From: Liolophura sinensis
Lineage: Eukaryota; Mollusca; Polyplacophora; Chitonida; Chitonidae
Direction: 5' to 3'
Assembly: GCF_032854445.1 (NCBI RefSeq)
Contig: NC_088305.1
Location: forward strand, 3,169,001 to 3,233,000
Length of the DNA: 64,000 bases
Below, in pieces: positions 10,120-22,465 of the stretch. The notes below the pieces were generated by a model. The model was not told where the DNA came from. It worked only from the letters and a program-made list of their open reading frames with translations, and made no database searches. Every line of letters starts with the position of its first letter. Within the stretch, counting starts at the first letter, position 1. The position numbers were made by a program, and so were the translations under genes.

Positions 10120-12524
10120 TCTCCTTTGTAGTGGAGGGGCTCTATTTAAACTCTGAAACGTTGGTGTTGTTGTTGTTGTTTTTCACGTGACAATAGTTGG
10201 AGTGGACTGATCTGCCGTCGTTGTACTTCTTGCTATCGGTGTGCTGAATTGCCATCATTGGCGTGCGTGATTTATGTCGGCATTCTAATTGCGGAAAGGA
10301 AGGAGACTGTTATCTCACAGAATATTTATCCCCATACCTTTTCAAGAAGGTAGACGAACTTCTTGAGCTTCTGGACTGGACAGCTCTGTTATGGTGCCAT
10401 TGTTTTTTTCTTCTTTTTCACCTTTTGTTTATTTTTACCCGATTCAGACGGGTATGTGTATGACATAATACTCCTGTGTACTTCAGTAAACTGATCATCT
10501 TATTTATATACATGTGTATAACCAGTTGATTGATTTTGCACCACACTCACATGTCCATTTTCTCTCATTGTTTCTTTGTGTATTTTTAACATTACATTTT
10601 TAACACGTGTACCCATCATTGAGGTCAACTCAACTTTAGTTTTCTGTAACACACACATACCTCTCTTTTTACCATGTTGAGCATGGTTTGGCCATAATAT
10701 TGACCCTTTCTTTATTATAACTTGGTCATCTTTTTGTATAAAAGAAAAACAAAAATGTAAAATCCCAGATTGGTAAATTTGATTGTAATACATACATGTA
10801 TGGCTTCCTTTACAAAATATTTTCTTATTGAGTGGCCATTTAATATTTTATTCTTTAATTTATCTTTTTTTTATCATAAGCTCAGATTTGCTATGCCATT
10901 TGTCATTTATTATACTCATTTGCATAGTGGGCCACTGGGGACAAAAGCTGACCAAAAACAACAGAAAACAAAATGTCCAAAATTTTTACGGTTTTGAATC
11001 AGTTTCCATTGCGCATAATTTGGATCGTCTATTTATCAACTTGTTTTTTTTTTTTGTATATTAAACGGTATGTTTGGTATGAAACTTCCATGTGTATACA
11101 GTAAAGTATATTTTGCTGCTTTTAGTCTAGCCAAAATTTTGCATCGTCGTCAGTAGGATACTTTCATTGCTTCTATAAAACATCTTCCATCGCTGTAGGA
11201 AGTAGAGATCTGATGGTGCTAATCAAAGAATTCTGGGAGGCCGTAGTGTAACTACATTTTCCAACTGTTTGTAAGCTCTTCCTTGAGGTACATGTTCGAA
11301 TTTATCATGACCTTTGCATATCAGTACATGTACCTGTAGAATCTAACTAAAACTGCAGAGTGTCCATCAGCAGTACACGATATGTGCCTCTTAAGCCTTT
11401 GATGGTTGACTTTTTCCCCTTCCCTCCCCACCCGCCCATATTTTAGATATGCCCTGAGAATTTATGGTGTAAAACTTTTTTGCCATGCATTTTGAGCAGC
11501 CGTGTATTTTGAATTTGCTGTACTATACAAACTGCTCCATGTTTGCTTCTGGCTGATGTTTACGTAGTTCCGTATTCTTCACACAGTTGTTATTTGTTTT
11601 GTTTTTGTATCAAGTTAGTGTTACGGTGCTCTGCCAATGCCTGTTTAGTTTTGTGAATATGTTACGTGTATAATTCTAGTCACACTGATCAGTACTTACC
11701 TTTGTCTAGCTAATAACTGTCTGTGTACACACGTGTTTTTATGACGGTTCAAGTTTTGTCACACTGGGCAAGCTGGAGAGAGATTTTAGGTTTCATGAAT
11801 GTGTGCCAAGGGCATTAGCTACACGTACTGTATTGAATTTGTGTCAGTTGTCGCTATAGCCATTCAAACAGTTACTTACTGTACTTTGTTAGTCTGCCAC
11901 ATAGAAAAAAATACCATTGGAAGCTAAACTGATGCAATGCATTTCAAAAAATGTCTTCAAAAGTTTGAAGAACGATTCAAAGATTTTGAAATTGTGAAGT
12001 CCCGATTTTCCATGGATTACCTGTAATATGTGAATAAGTGAAAAACAGTTAATGACTGACTTAAGTGCTATGTACAATGTATAAGGAATTTGCATCAGCT
12101 GCTTTTCTCAGGCAGTTTGAAGTTTAACTGATATACCAGCTAATAGTAATGGTATGCCAGTATCATCGTACACTTCATGCTTCGTACGGTAAGTCTGTAA
12201 AGCCTTCAAGTGATGCAGCAAATGCCCCATGCGATGTAAAAAGCTAAGCAGGTTCCAGATAGATAAACGCATCCTTAACAGTTTGTCCAGTCTTTAGAGC
12301 TGAACAGCGATGTACAAAGGTTAAGCGTCTTACATATGCTAATACTGTGAATATACTTATATAGCCCTAAAGTTTCCTCGGTATAAATTATGACGAAGGT
12401 TACCTTTTGACCTTACAGGATTGTGTACTGTTGTTATGTCTAGCTCACTACTCTTGCCCTGTATACTGTGTTTTCCCCTGTTTATATTATTTATTTCTTC
12501 CTGACATTTCTGCTGAACCTTTGT

Positions 12525-12558
12525 TGTATATATTTTCATGAGTTGTCTGTTGTATATA
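12525..12558 (+). promoter_or_regulatory. Two Pumilio-response-element-like motifs
   Basis: TGTATATA occurs at 12525-12532 and again at 12551-12558. Both fit the PUF consensus UGUANAUA and lie about 110-140 nt before the AATAAA. PUF proteins commonly act on motifs in this part of a 3' UTR. The match is real; function is inference. Confidence 0.4.
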
Positions 12559-12666
12559 TTCTAGTCTGTTTATTAGAGATAGATGTAGGGACATTTTCCC
12601 ATTGATAACCTTGTCCCTGAAAGATGCCGATCAACCGTATGACAACCGTGCTGTTTTCTTTCTGGT

Positions 12667-12672
12667 AATAAA
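12667..12672 (+). terminator. Candidate polyadenylation signal AATAAA
   Basis: A canonical AATAAA lies 2.55 kb after the stop codon. It is the best-placed hexamer before sequence character becomes intergenic. Another AATAAA at 14500-14505, just before the 43-bp minisatellite, is an alternative for an extended 3' UTR. Confidence 0.45.
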
Positions 12673-12690
12673 TGAAACAACAACATCATT

Positions 12691-14540
12691 GATGGCACAT
12701 GTATTATATACTAGTAGATGTAAATCTGCAATATTGAACATCGATCATTGTCGACTTTAGAATTTCACAACTGCTACATGTACAGTACACTAGGTGTTAT
12801 TGCCTGCTTTAGATTTGTTAAACTGTTACTTTGAGCATCATTGTCTACTTCAAAATTTGAAATCTGCTACACTGATTGGATTGGAAGTCGGCCAAATTGA
12901 ACTTTATTGCGTATTATGGAATTGGTAATGTGCTAAATGTGTTTTGCCTACCATAAAATACAGTTAACCAAGACGAGAAGAGCTGCTATATCGCGAGTAT
13001 GCTGGTTTGGTATAAGATTTTGATAACATCCTTTTTCGTTGATGTGGCGAAAATATTTATTGCCATGGTAATATATCTTAAAAGTAAGATTTTTTCTTTT
13101 ATCATGATACTGCTGTTAGACTAATTCTTTACCCTGGTATTGGCTTTAAAAGTATATCTGAAGTTGATGTCTTGGGCAAGACATATGACGAAAACTCATG
13201 ATGGCAGATGCCCAACTGAAGTCCATCGCTATGCCTTCGTTTTCTGTCGGAAGACAATAAGTAACTGCCAGTGGTCGTGTTGATAGGAATCAGCAGTACA
13301 TGGCATTTGTACAGAATTAAAGCTGAGTAAAAACCACATCTGTTTTGGATTCAGAAAGAAGGAGAAAATCCTTTTCAAGCATGCGACTTCTAAGTTAAGG
13401 AAGGGTTTTGATGCTTTATTTTAGGGTGATTATTAGTTGAACAAGATCGTGGCAAGTACAGAGATGAAATCGAAGATGGCTGTGTTCCAAATAGAATATT
13501 TGGATAGTTTTAGTCATCTGTGTATGACTCTCAGTGCTGGACTACGATCTGGGCTATACCGCTAATTCACCGTGTAGAAATGGACACCGTAGGGGTCAGG
13601 AAATTTGCGACTTGCGTTACTGGTATAACATTTACAAGCTATATTTATTGCTCAACACTTCCACGATTTATTTGTGTACGAATGCCAAATCCAGTATAAA
13701 ATCGAAGTCACTGCCATCTGTGTCTATTTGTGAAATTCTTGAAGGCCCCTAGATTAAGACACAGCAACGGTAAAGCTGGTTCACGAAATTAATCATAGTG
13801 TTTGCTAATTAGAGTAACGAGAGCAATCATGGATTCCCCTTATACAGGTGTTTGATCGGAATGTATGCAGCTAAATCACGATGTTCCATCATTTATAACG
13901 TGGGCTTCTGTTCAATTCAGTACTTACTATATATGTGTGAAATGTTCTCTGTTATAATAACCGATGCTGTTTTTATATCTCATCTAAACATTTTGTGCAA
14001 TACTTACATGAGCGTGGGTTCCCCATGTAGTCTATATATGCTGATCTAAGCGGTAAAGAACACTACTACCGATACGTGGCCATTTGGACTGTGGTCAAAG
14101 GGAGATCACTCTAAGTTAACTGCCGAAGACTAGAGGTTTTTTTCCATGCCTGATACCCTTTCTCAATGCCGTGTTTAAAACATATTTTGTACATTTCCCC
14201 TTGTAGAAACTTCATGTTATATAAGTATCGTAATGGTTTGAGCGCTGTAGACTGCTCTTGATAGTGTACAAACTAATTACGTGGAATGGTCTGAATAACT
14301 GGAATGAATCTCAGTTGGTTTTACATATAAATAATATACCTTGTACTAAAGTTTTAGAGTTGTCTGCTGTTTTGCTATAGCCGGTACGGAATAGCTTTGT
14401 ATCACGTATGTGTACAATCATATGTGTGCCCGTCAAACAATGTTACAGTTCTGTACTTGTATGTGAAAATATGCAAATTTCGAAGCAAAAAGTACAAAAA
14501 ATAAATGACATGACAAAGAAGTTGACTGTGTTGCGAAATT
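12691..14540. other. Unassigned, single-copy-looking DNA
   Basis: I see no exon, repeat family or RNA gene. It could be an extended 3' UTR ending at the AATAAA at 14500-14505, or intergenic DNA. Confidence 0.5.
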
Positions 14541-14998
14541 GTCATTATCTCTGCGCCATTGTGTCGTCATGCCTGTAGATGTGTTATTATCTCTGTCATC
14601 GTCGTGTCGTCACGCATGTAGATGTGCCATTATCTCTGTCACCATTATGTCGTCATGCGTGTAAATGTATCATCTCTCACCACCGTATCGTCACACGTAG
14701 ATGTATCATTTTCTCTTTCAACATCGTGTCGTCACGCCTGTAGATGTGTCATTATCTCTGTCATCGTCGTGTCGTCACGCATGTAGATGTGTCATTATCT
14801 CTGTCAACATTGTGTCGTCACACATGTAGATGTGTCATTATCTCTGTTACCACCGTGTCGTCATTCATGTAGATATGTCATCTGTCACCATCGTGTCACG
14901 CATGTAGATGTGTCATTATCTCTGTCAGCATCATGTCGTCACGCATGTAGATGTGTCATTATCTCTGTCACCATCGTGTCGTCACACATGTAGATATA
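14541..14998. repeat. 43-bp minisatellite, about eleven units
   Basis: The unit is built from 'gtgtcgtcacgcatgtagat' followed by 'gtgtcattatctctgtcacc'. Some units have lost 10-15 bp (for example around 14660-14700 and 14876-14895). Open frames through it are repeat artefacts. A 5'-truncated SINE follows within 70 bp. Confidence 0.95.
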
Positions 14999-15064
14999 TC
15001 AGCCAAAGTCTTCACCGGACCAAACTAGATACTACATATTTCCCTACACTTTTATATTATTCCG

Positions 15065-15207
15065 CTGGCCATACGTGGGAAGGTCTGCCCGCAAGCTCTA
15101 TGACGGTCGTGAGTTTCCGCCGGGCTCTGCCCGGTTTCCTTCCACCATAATGCTGGGCGCCGTCATATAAGTGAAATATTCTTGAGGACGGCGTAATACA
15201 ATCAAAA
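15065..15207 (+). mobile_element. SINE family 1, 5'-truncated
   Basis: It begins in the body at 'gctggccatacgtgggaagg', runs through 'ccggtttccttccaccataa' and ends 'gaggacggcgtaata'. The tRNA-like head is missing. Confidence 0.85.
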
Positions 15208-15972
15208 TATCTCTCCGTTTACTGCTGTTTTCCGTCGGCTATAGGCTGAAGTCTTCCTGTCTGGATTTAATACACCCCATCGTTATCCAGTCAGATACTT
15301 ATCTGCTGAAATTCCCACTGGATTTATTTTTGTAGACATCATCAGATGTGCCAGTCAAGTAGCATATGTAGTAAAAGCATTTCAACACATAAGGGATCAA
15401 CTTTAGAAGGCGATCGAATGCTCAAAGAAGTATTATTATGTGACATTAATGACAGAAAACCGAACAGAAAATAAATCGGATTAATCTGATAAAGTATCGG
15501 CGCTATCGAATGTAGTGATGATGGGTCGCGAGTCACTTCATCCATTTTCGAGGTGGTCATGGTAAAAAGATAGCCACTTTCCCTATATATGCTATATAAA
15601 TAGATATCATTTCGTGTTCAGACTACAACTCCAGTTGTTTTCCATATTCAGTTTTTATTCTTGACGGATGTAGATGTGGAGGTGACGGTGTGTCGGTACT
15701 CACATTTTGTTCGACACTATTTGTGTCCAGGCTATATCTCCTGGTGTTTTCCATATGCAGTTTTATTTACACAGATGCAGATGTGATAATGTTTCATTTA
15801 TACTTTTGAGGTTACTATTTAATACCAAAACCAAATAATATAAGGATTGCCTTGTACATTCAAAATGTTAAATGCTTCCTGTCTGATGCAGTAAAATGAT
15901 CTTTAGCTGTATTTTTAGCTGATATAATGTTATTTGCAGACAACAGCTAATACATACATACATACAAATAAT
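15208..15972. other. Unassigned DNA before a MITE-like element
   Basis: I see no gene. The last bases are a short ATAC microsatellite (15950-15967). Confidence 0.5.
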
Positions 15973-16192
15973 CTGTTAAATTTAACCGAAAGTCTTATCT
16001 GAATGATGCTAGAATATATTCCGTTACTGTAGCAGATTATTCTGTTAAATATAACACACATATTCTGTTAATTCGACATAAATGTTATATGACACTAACA
16101 GGATATTATGTTGAATGATAGAATATTGTGTTATAATAACAGAATACATTCTAGCATCACTCAGACAACAGACTTTCTGATAAATTTAACAG
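15973..16192. mobile_element. MITE-like palindromic element, copy 1
   Basis: Two arms of about 50-55 bp are inverted repeats: left 15973-16025 starts 'ctgttaaatttaacc' and contains 'gatgctagaatatattc'; right 16138-16192 contains 'gaatacattctagcatcac' and ends 'taaatttaacag'. The centre repeats 'ttctgttaaata'-like pieces. No coding sequence is present. Related copies occur at 21468, 39212 and 41316-41816. Confidence 0.75.
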
Positions 16193-16414
16193 GTAAATTT
16201 TTTGTGTGTGTATATGTAAATAGGTATATAGGTTTATAGCTATATGTCAGTGTATATATTGAATATGATGATTGTGCATGTACCAAGATCTACATTTTCG
16301 GTGACAGGATTTGAAAAATGGCAACGGTTTACTTAAAAGGTTTACCGGTACTTGTTATTTTACCGAATGAAAAGACTTACATATTTGGCTGTTATTATGT
16401 ATGCATATTATTGT

Positions 16415-16493
16415 CTGTTACTACATATTATTATCTGTTACTACATATTATTATCTGTTACTACATATTATTATCTGTTACTACATATTATTT
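16415..16493. repeat. 20-bp tandem repeat, four near-perfect units
   Basis: The unit 'ctgttactacatattattat' repeats about four times with almost no divergence, suggesting recent expansion. Confidence 0.95.
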
Positions 16494-16770
16494 CTGTAAG
16501 TAGGAAGTACATCAACCAAATGCATATGCGTCTATCAGGCCCAGTGAGACTGAATTATTGCCTAATACTTTTAATAACGGTGCCAACAAAATCGCTGAGT
16601 TGTTCTAAATTTTGAGTGAAACGTTTTTGGCAGACAAAATGGTCATAACCTTAAGGGGAAAACTGGAATTAATGTCCATGCACTCAATTGGAGTGCAGAA
16701 AACTGCTTCCAGTACTGTAGCAGTGTCATTTACATACACTATTTTCATTCGACTACTCAAATCGACAATC

Positions 16771-16968
16771 GGGGCCTCTGTGGCTCAGTCGGTTAGCGTG
16801 CTAGCTTCCTCTCCGACCGTAAGTGGGAAGGTCTTCCAGCAACCTACGGATGGTCGTGGGTTTTCCCCGGGCTGTGCCCGGTTTCCTCCCACCATAATAC
16901 TAGCCGCCGTCGTATAAGTGAAATATTCTTGAGTACGGCGTAGAATACCAATCAAATAAATAAATAAA
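16771..16968 (+). mobile_element. SINE family 1 with internal deletion of the B-box region
   Basis: The head 'ggggcctctgtggctcagt' to 'gcgtgctagc' is joined directly to 'ttcctctccgacc', omitting about 75 bp that hold the B-box. The 3' end is intact with an (AATA)n tail. The flanks are a 12-bp duplication with one mismatch (caaatcgacaat 16758-16769; caaatcgactat 16969-16980), so it was inserted as a unit or deleted afterwards. Confidence 0.92.
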
Positions 16969-16980
16969 CAAATCGACTAT

Positions 16981-18138
16981 GGTTAAATTTGTGACTACGG
17001 CTTGTATTTAATGGCATAGATTTTAAGGGAGATAAATGTATAAAATGCCTCGTTAAAGTATCCTGTTGAGAGTTATTTCCCTTGGACAGTTGTGCACCAC
17101 AAATTTAATTTCCTGTTTGTCATGAAGGATATAGATGTATCTGTCTGTTGTATGGCTACACATGCTCGAGCACCGACTGAAGATAATACTGCCACACGGA
17201 CTGGTATGCAGAAGGAAATATGAGTCTTTGAAGGACTTTTTTTTTTCGCCCAGGTAACTACATACCTATACCTTAGCGACAGAATGTTAAAGGCCTATAC
17301 TCACTTTTAGCACAGACAGTTTGAAGAAAATTGTGGTCGTGTTGGTTTTAATTTTTGATGAGTTGTGGAGAAAAGAGTAATCTTTAGGCCGCGTGGACTG
17401 GCATAGTGCCACGTAGATCTACTTGTTTGGTGATACATATGTTTGATCTGAAGTAGACTAAACAAGAACTACATAAATAGGAAAATCATGGAGGTGGTGT
17501 AACCTATACACCTTATACAGATAGATGAATGTAATCTCTGATACACTACAACAGTGCCATAGCTGCCTAATTTGCATACACTGTACGGAATTTTTCGATC
17601 TGGACTATCCTGTTTCATGGGTGCTTAGTAGCGCACCTGGCCAGTCCATCGCCAGACTGAACGTGCAGAAAATCGGAGGTCATAGCAAAGGCTGTATATT
17701 CGTCGTTTTGAATTAAATCGCCACATTGGATATATGAACTGTTGCAATTTGTATAAACAAAGCACAACTGAGATACGGGTACATATGTTAGTATGGACTA
17801 CTTATTATACACAAATTGAATACTGATTTCACTCATTCGCCTACAACATACCTTGAGTTTTTCCAACATCATTGAAAACAGTTGACTGCTTCGAGTTGCA
17901 TGAATTCGTCCAAATTTCGTACTTTATATATTTGTTAGCTCTTTGGTGGTTTGTGTAAAGAGACGTTTAGGGAATTGGCCTTGCGGTCATTCACCTGGAA
18001 CGTCCATAATGGTTGACGGAGCTTTGACGCATAGATACAGTACAAAGACAGATGTCCCTCCATGTATAGGCCTAATTAGTTATGTTTAGCCATACTTTAA
18101 ACGTGTGAATTTTGGGTGATTTATTACACATGAAAAGG
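16981..18138. other. Unassigned DNA
   Basis: I see no repeat family, RNA gene or convincing exon. Confidence 0.5.
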
Positions 18139-18382
18139 AGCATCTGTTACCAAGTGGTTAGCGTGATAGCGCAGAAGAATGACCCAGAAGCCTCTCACTA
18201 ACGCAGTCGCTGTGATTTTAAGTCCAGCTCATGCTGGCTTCGTGCCCAGTCATACGTCGTAAGGTGTCCTAGCAACCTGCAGAGGGTCAAGGGTTTCATC
18301 CGGCTTCCTCCCGTCCTATAAGTGAAATATTCTTGAATATGGCGTCAAACTTCAATCAAATAAAAATGCAAATAAATAAATA
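18139..18382 (+). mobile_element. SINE family 1, diverged, beside a satellite
   Basis: It shows 'tggttagcgtgatagcgcag', 'aagtccagctcatgctggct' and 'aagtgaaatattcttgaata', with part of the 'cccaccataatgctggccgc' block missing. It ends 20 bp before the 38-bp satellite. Confidence 0.85.
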
Positions 18383-18402
18383 CGCCTTCAAATCTCGTTT
18401 CA

Positions 18403-19262
18403 ACAACTGGTTGCTCATTATGAACAAATAACAGTACTCGCTTTAACTGTTTGCTGGTTATGGACAGTATCATTTCTACGTCCTGGTTGTCAGACATGAG
18501 TCACTAGCTTATCCTACTAACTGGTTGCTGGTTATTAGCCACTAGATTCTCCTACTAACTGGTTGCTGGTTATGAGCCACTAGATTATCCTACTAACTGG
18601 TTGCTGGTTTGAGCCACTAGATTATCCTATTAACTGGATGCTGGTTATGAACCACACGCTTATCCTGCTGACTGGCTGCTGGTTATGAACCTCACGCTTA
18701 TCCTGCTGACTTGCAGCTGGTTATGAACCACTCGCCTATCCTGCTGATTGGTTGCTGATTACGAACCACACGCTTATCCTGCTGACTGGTTGCTGATTAC
18801 GAACTACCCGCTTATCGTGCTGACTGGTTGCTGGTTATGAACCACTCGCCTATCCTGCTGTTTGTTTGCTGATTACGAACCACACGCTTATCGTGCTGAC
18901 TGGTTGCTGGTTATGAACCACACGCTTATCCTGCTGACTGGCTACTGGTTACGAACCACACGCTTATCCTGCTGACTGGTTGCTGATTACGAACCACACG
19001 CTTATCGTGCTGACTGGTTGCTGGTTATGAACCACACGCTTATCCTGCTGATTGGTTGCTGATTACGAACCACACGCTTATCCTGCTGACTATTTGCTGA
19101 TTACGAACCACACGCTTATCAGGCTGACTGGTTGCTGGTTACGAACCACACGCTTATCCTGCTGACTGGCTACTGGTTACGAACCACACGCTTATCCTGC
19201 TGACTGGCTACTGGTTACGAACCACACGCTTATCCTGCTGACTGGCTACTGGTTATGAATGG
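18403..19262. repeat. 38-bp satellite array, about 22 units
   Basis: The unit combines 'actggttgctggttatgaac' with 'cacacgcttatcctgctg'. Spacing measured at 18661/18699 is 38 bp. Units at the left edge (18403-18650) are more diverged ('gccactagattatcctac'), while those to the right are near-identical and alternate between variants 'ctggttatgaac', 'ctgattacgaac' and 'ctggttacgaac', suggesting amplification of multi-unit blocks. Confidence 0.95.
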
Positions 19263-20774
19263 TATAAAACACGCATGGACGGTTGAGCGTGAACAGATGC
19301 TGCATGAGTTATACCTACGCAGACACCACCAACACAATTCTTCAAAACCAGGGTTTCTTGCTGGAAGCGGGTACCGATGTAGGGCGCGGATTGAGCCCAG
19401 TCGTGGCCAGGCCGCAGTCCGGTATGAGGGGCCGTCCTGTTTGGACAGCTGGAACCAATGCTAAAGGGCCTCGCTATGATCCACCAGAGGTATGCACCTT
19501 GCTAAGATTTCTTCAAGACGCCGACATTTTTCATCCAGGCAAAAACGTGTGAAGAGCTCGGGATTGGAATCTCGCGGGAGAACCTGCCAATATTGCAATC
19601 GCCCCCGGGGTCCGCGAATGTCTCTGAATACATCAACAAATGCTATAAACACCCCTCCGTTCCAAGAAGGTTCCACAGTTTTTCCACAGTTTTTATTATT
19701 TTTTGTCTCATATTATTTGTCGCTCCAAGTCTCTCTTACAGACGACATGGATGTTCACCCATATGTATTCAGACAGAACAACTGGATTTGTTTGATGTTC
19801 ATTTAAAGAAACTATGAGTTCATTCGCACGAAGGGATATTTTTCGTCGTACAGTGATATTATTATTTGATAGACAACAAAATTTTGCAATTAATCTTTTG
19901 AGTTACACTATCGGTAATGTAATGACGGCCATGTTTATAAATTCGATACAAATAAGATCAGAACGTAAAATCCGCTACGATTCATTAGTCAGGGGAAAAT
20001 GTTTCTCTTTCCTTTTTTTATGGATATTTGCAATTGATATTGAGATATTCTGGTTTTCTGATCATTTTGACCATTTATACATAGTTGTTTGATTTTTTTT
20101 CGTCATGGTTTAGTGTACCATTATACTTACACACCTTTTTATTGTGTTGATGTCTGAAAGCAGATAAAGAAAGTTGAATTGAAAACCAGCACTTATTCTT
20201 GGTTCTTAACAGTCATTTTACCACCAAAAAATACAAATAACAGTTTTCTTTTCCACCTGATCGTTTGCTTTGGTTTTACTCCCTGTGCTATACATCTTTA
20301 ATTATATTGCATTCCTGCATACACCAGGATTCTGCTGGTGCCTTAAGGCCCCAATACATTGTTTAAATGTTATTGTATGTTAAATGTGACGACTACATTG
20401 CTTTTGAGTATTTATAGATCAGTAACGTTTAATGTGTTACGATTAATATCACCGCATCCTTTGTTTTTTACCCAAAACTGTGTAAGTCATGCTCTTAGCG
20501 GGCGTGCAATTTTGTACTATTTAAACATTTACGTGAACAATTAGAATAAGACTTTTAACTGATGTAAATTGATAAGAAACCGTATTTCACCGGTTACGAG
20601 TACATTTACCACTTACCACACTGTCGTGGCTGCTCTAATATTGCTGTCTATTCCGTACGTCTTTAACTATACGAACGATGTCAAAAGCAATCTCTGTGTA
20701 CATGTGCCTTTATTACACGCACAATTTGTACAATTGCATTCAGATGCATGCATCACCAAAAATATTATTTACTG
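19263..20774. other. Unassigned DNA; no convincing gene
   Basis: Overlapping short frames exist around 19255-19806 where GC content is locally higher, but none encodes a domain I recognise and none has clear splice boundaries. The rest is AT-rich and featureless. Confidence 0.45.
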
Positions 20775-20925
20775 ATTTGATGGCTGCTTATCCACATACT
20801 CAAGCCTGAAAAGTTTCTACTTATAGGATGGTGCTCAGCTTTATGGATGGAGAAAACCGGAAGACCTGGGTTAAACCACCGATGTTTGGCAGTTATTGAC
20901 AAACTTCCCTGGCATTGTGCTTGTG
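20775..20925. mobile_element. Fragment of SINE-like family 3
   Basis: It contains 'ctacttataggatggtgctc', 'tttatggatggagaaaacc', 'ggaagacctgggt' and 'accaccgatgtttggcag'. The same order occurs at 43793-43920, 52676-52820 and 58436-58570. It resembles a relative of family 1 reversed, with a 'gagaaaaccgga' block in place of 'gggaggaaaccggg'. Confidence 0.5.
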
Positions 20926-21467
20926 CAGGGTATGTACAACATAAACATTGATAAAAAACGAATGATCTTCAACAGAGACAGCACACACGGCCACACGAGC
21001 GCTTATTGTCACCAAGATCTCAAGAAAAGTGAAAACAAGAAACCTACAAATTCTCCAGAACCGGGATTGAACCCTCACCACTTGTGTCGTAACAATTAAA
21101 ACTCAAGTGTCTTTCATAACTGAGTCATGACTCGACTGCTTTGGAAAAAGCGAATTAACATAAGAGGTAATGTTTTGATATCTAAATATCATTGCTAAGT
21201 GCGTATTTTTAAAATCGAACTCATTTCATGCCCACTACGGATTATATATCGTCCTGATGAAAATTTTTCCAAACTTCAAACTTGACACAGTGTCTTAAGT
21301 CCATAAGAATTTCAGATATTCCAGGTATACAGAATTTTAGGTTCTAGAGCGCCTCCAGAATGTCGATCTTACGCATCGAAAAACTTTTATGTTTAATGAG
21401 TGATGCTATAGAAGGGGTGTGTTTCCTGAATCACATATATGCTAGGTTATGGACAACACGAATACCC

Positions 21468-21620
21468 CGTTACACCAACAAAAACATTCTGTTGGAATAA
21501 AACTCTTTCGTACACCATAACATAATAATTCTGTAAAAATATAACATAATCTGTTTTGCCATTACTCACAAAGTTGAAAATTCTGCCATTGTAATAGATT
21601 ACTTTTTAGGGGGTAGTCAA
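21468..21620. mobile_element. MITE-like element, copy 2
   Basis: It begins 'ccgttacaccaacaaaaaca' and ends 'agattactttttagggggta', with 'aacataatctgttttgccat' and 'tactcacaaagttgaaaat' inside. The same start, interior and end appear at 39212-39364. Confidence 0.65.
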
Positions 21621-21832
21621 ATTAATTAATTAATTTGAAGAATATACTAAATGCGTATATGATTTCTCGATTTTTTTCCAGATCTTTATCAGTATATGGG
21701 ATGATCCGAAATGGTCGCTGATACTTTAATTAGAAACGATTAAATATTTAATCGTACGTCAGCGTTTTCATCATTTGTTATTAAGTTAGCAACTAAATTT
21801 TCTATAAGGCAACCAAACTCAAAATCACTTTG

Positions 21833-21890
21833 CCCTATAAGTAAAATATTCTTGAGTACGGCGTAAAACACCTATCAAATAAATGAATAT
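21833..21890 (+). mobile_element. SINE family 1, 3' tail only
   Basis: Only 'ataagtaaaatattcttga' through 'gtaaaacacctatcaaataa' remains: a severely 5'-truncated copy. Confidence 0.8.
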
Positions 21891-22180
21891 ATCAAAAACA
21901 ATTTAACTCTAACGCAACAAAATTCTGCCACATGCAGCTTGAATTTGATGTATTAACTCTCGCTTGTGTCATAGTTATTGATTTTTCCCCATACAATGTT
22001 TTATTTATAAAATGTAATGCAAACTATTTTTTTCATGCTGAAAATCTACATTTAGTCTCAATTAAAAATGTCAGTGCACATTGCAGATGTGTATAAAGAG
22101 TTACTATTCTTTTTGCAGGCCTTGGGCCCTTTGCTGAAATTTCTTAGCACATGAAACGAAGGATATTTAAACTGAGGCCT

Positions 22181-22465
22181 TTTATTTGTTTCTTTGATTG
22201 GTGTTTTACGTCGCATTCGCTTATCCTTATATACTCGCTTAATATTTCACTTATACGTCGGCGGCCAGCATTATGGTGGAAGGAAACCGGGCAGAGCGCG
22301 AGGGAAATCCACGGCCATCCGCAGGTTGCTGAGAGACCTTTCCATGTACGGCTGGAGAGGAAGCCAGCATGAGCTGGACTTGAACTGACAGCGACCGCAT
22401 TGGTGGGAGGCTCCTGCATGGGTCGTTGCGCCGTAATGGCTAACCCTCTCGGCCACGGAGGACCC
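22181..22465 (-). mobile_element. SINE family 1, near full length
   Basis: All body blocks are present in reverse ('ggcggccagcattatggtgg', 'ccgcaggttgctgagagacc', 'gccagcatgagctggacttg') with a head ending 'ctcggccacggagg'. About 20 bp of extra sequence lies near the tail at 22215-22235. The open frames on both strands here are SINE artefacts. Confidence 0.9.

Larger units (their letters stand above)
10120..12690 (+). other. Probable 3' UTR of the MRL gene
   Basis: This AT- and T-rich stretch follows the TAG. It has no recognised repeat element and no coding signal. It begins with a GTT-repeat near 10158-10180. A weak ATTAAA (11060-11065) could give a short form, and AATAAA at 12667-12672 a longer one. 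The extent is inferred from these signals only. Confidence 0.55.

Noticed and set aside
14787-15150. Frames encoding repeated MCHYLCQH-like peptides
   Set aside because: Translation of the 43-bp minisatellite.
19255-19806. Cluster of overlapping plus-strand frames in locally GC-richer DNA
   Set aside because: No domain recognised, frames contradict each other, and the first begins inside the satellite array.
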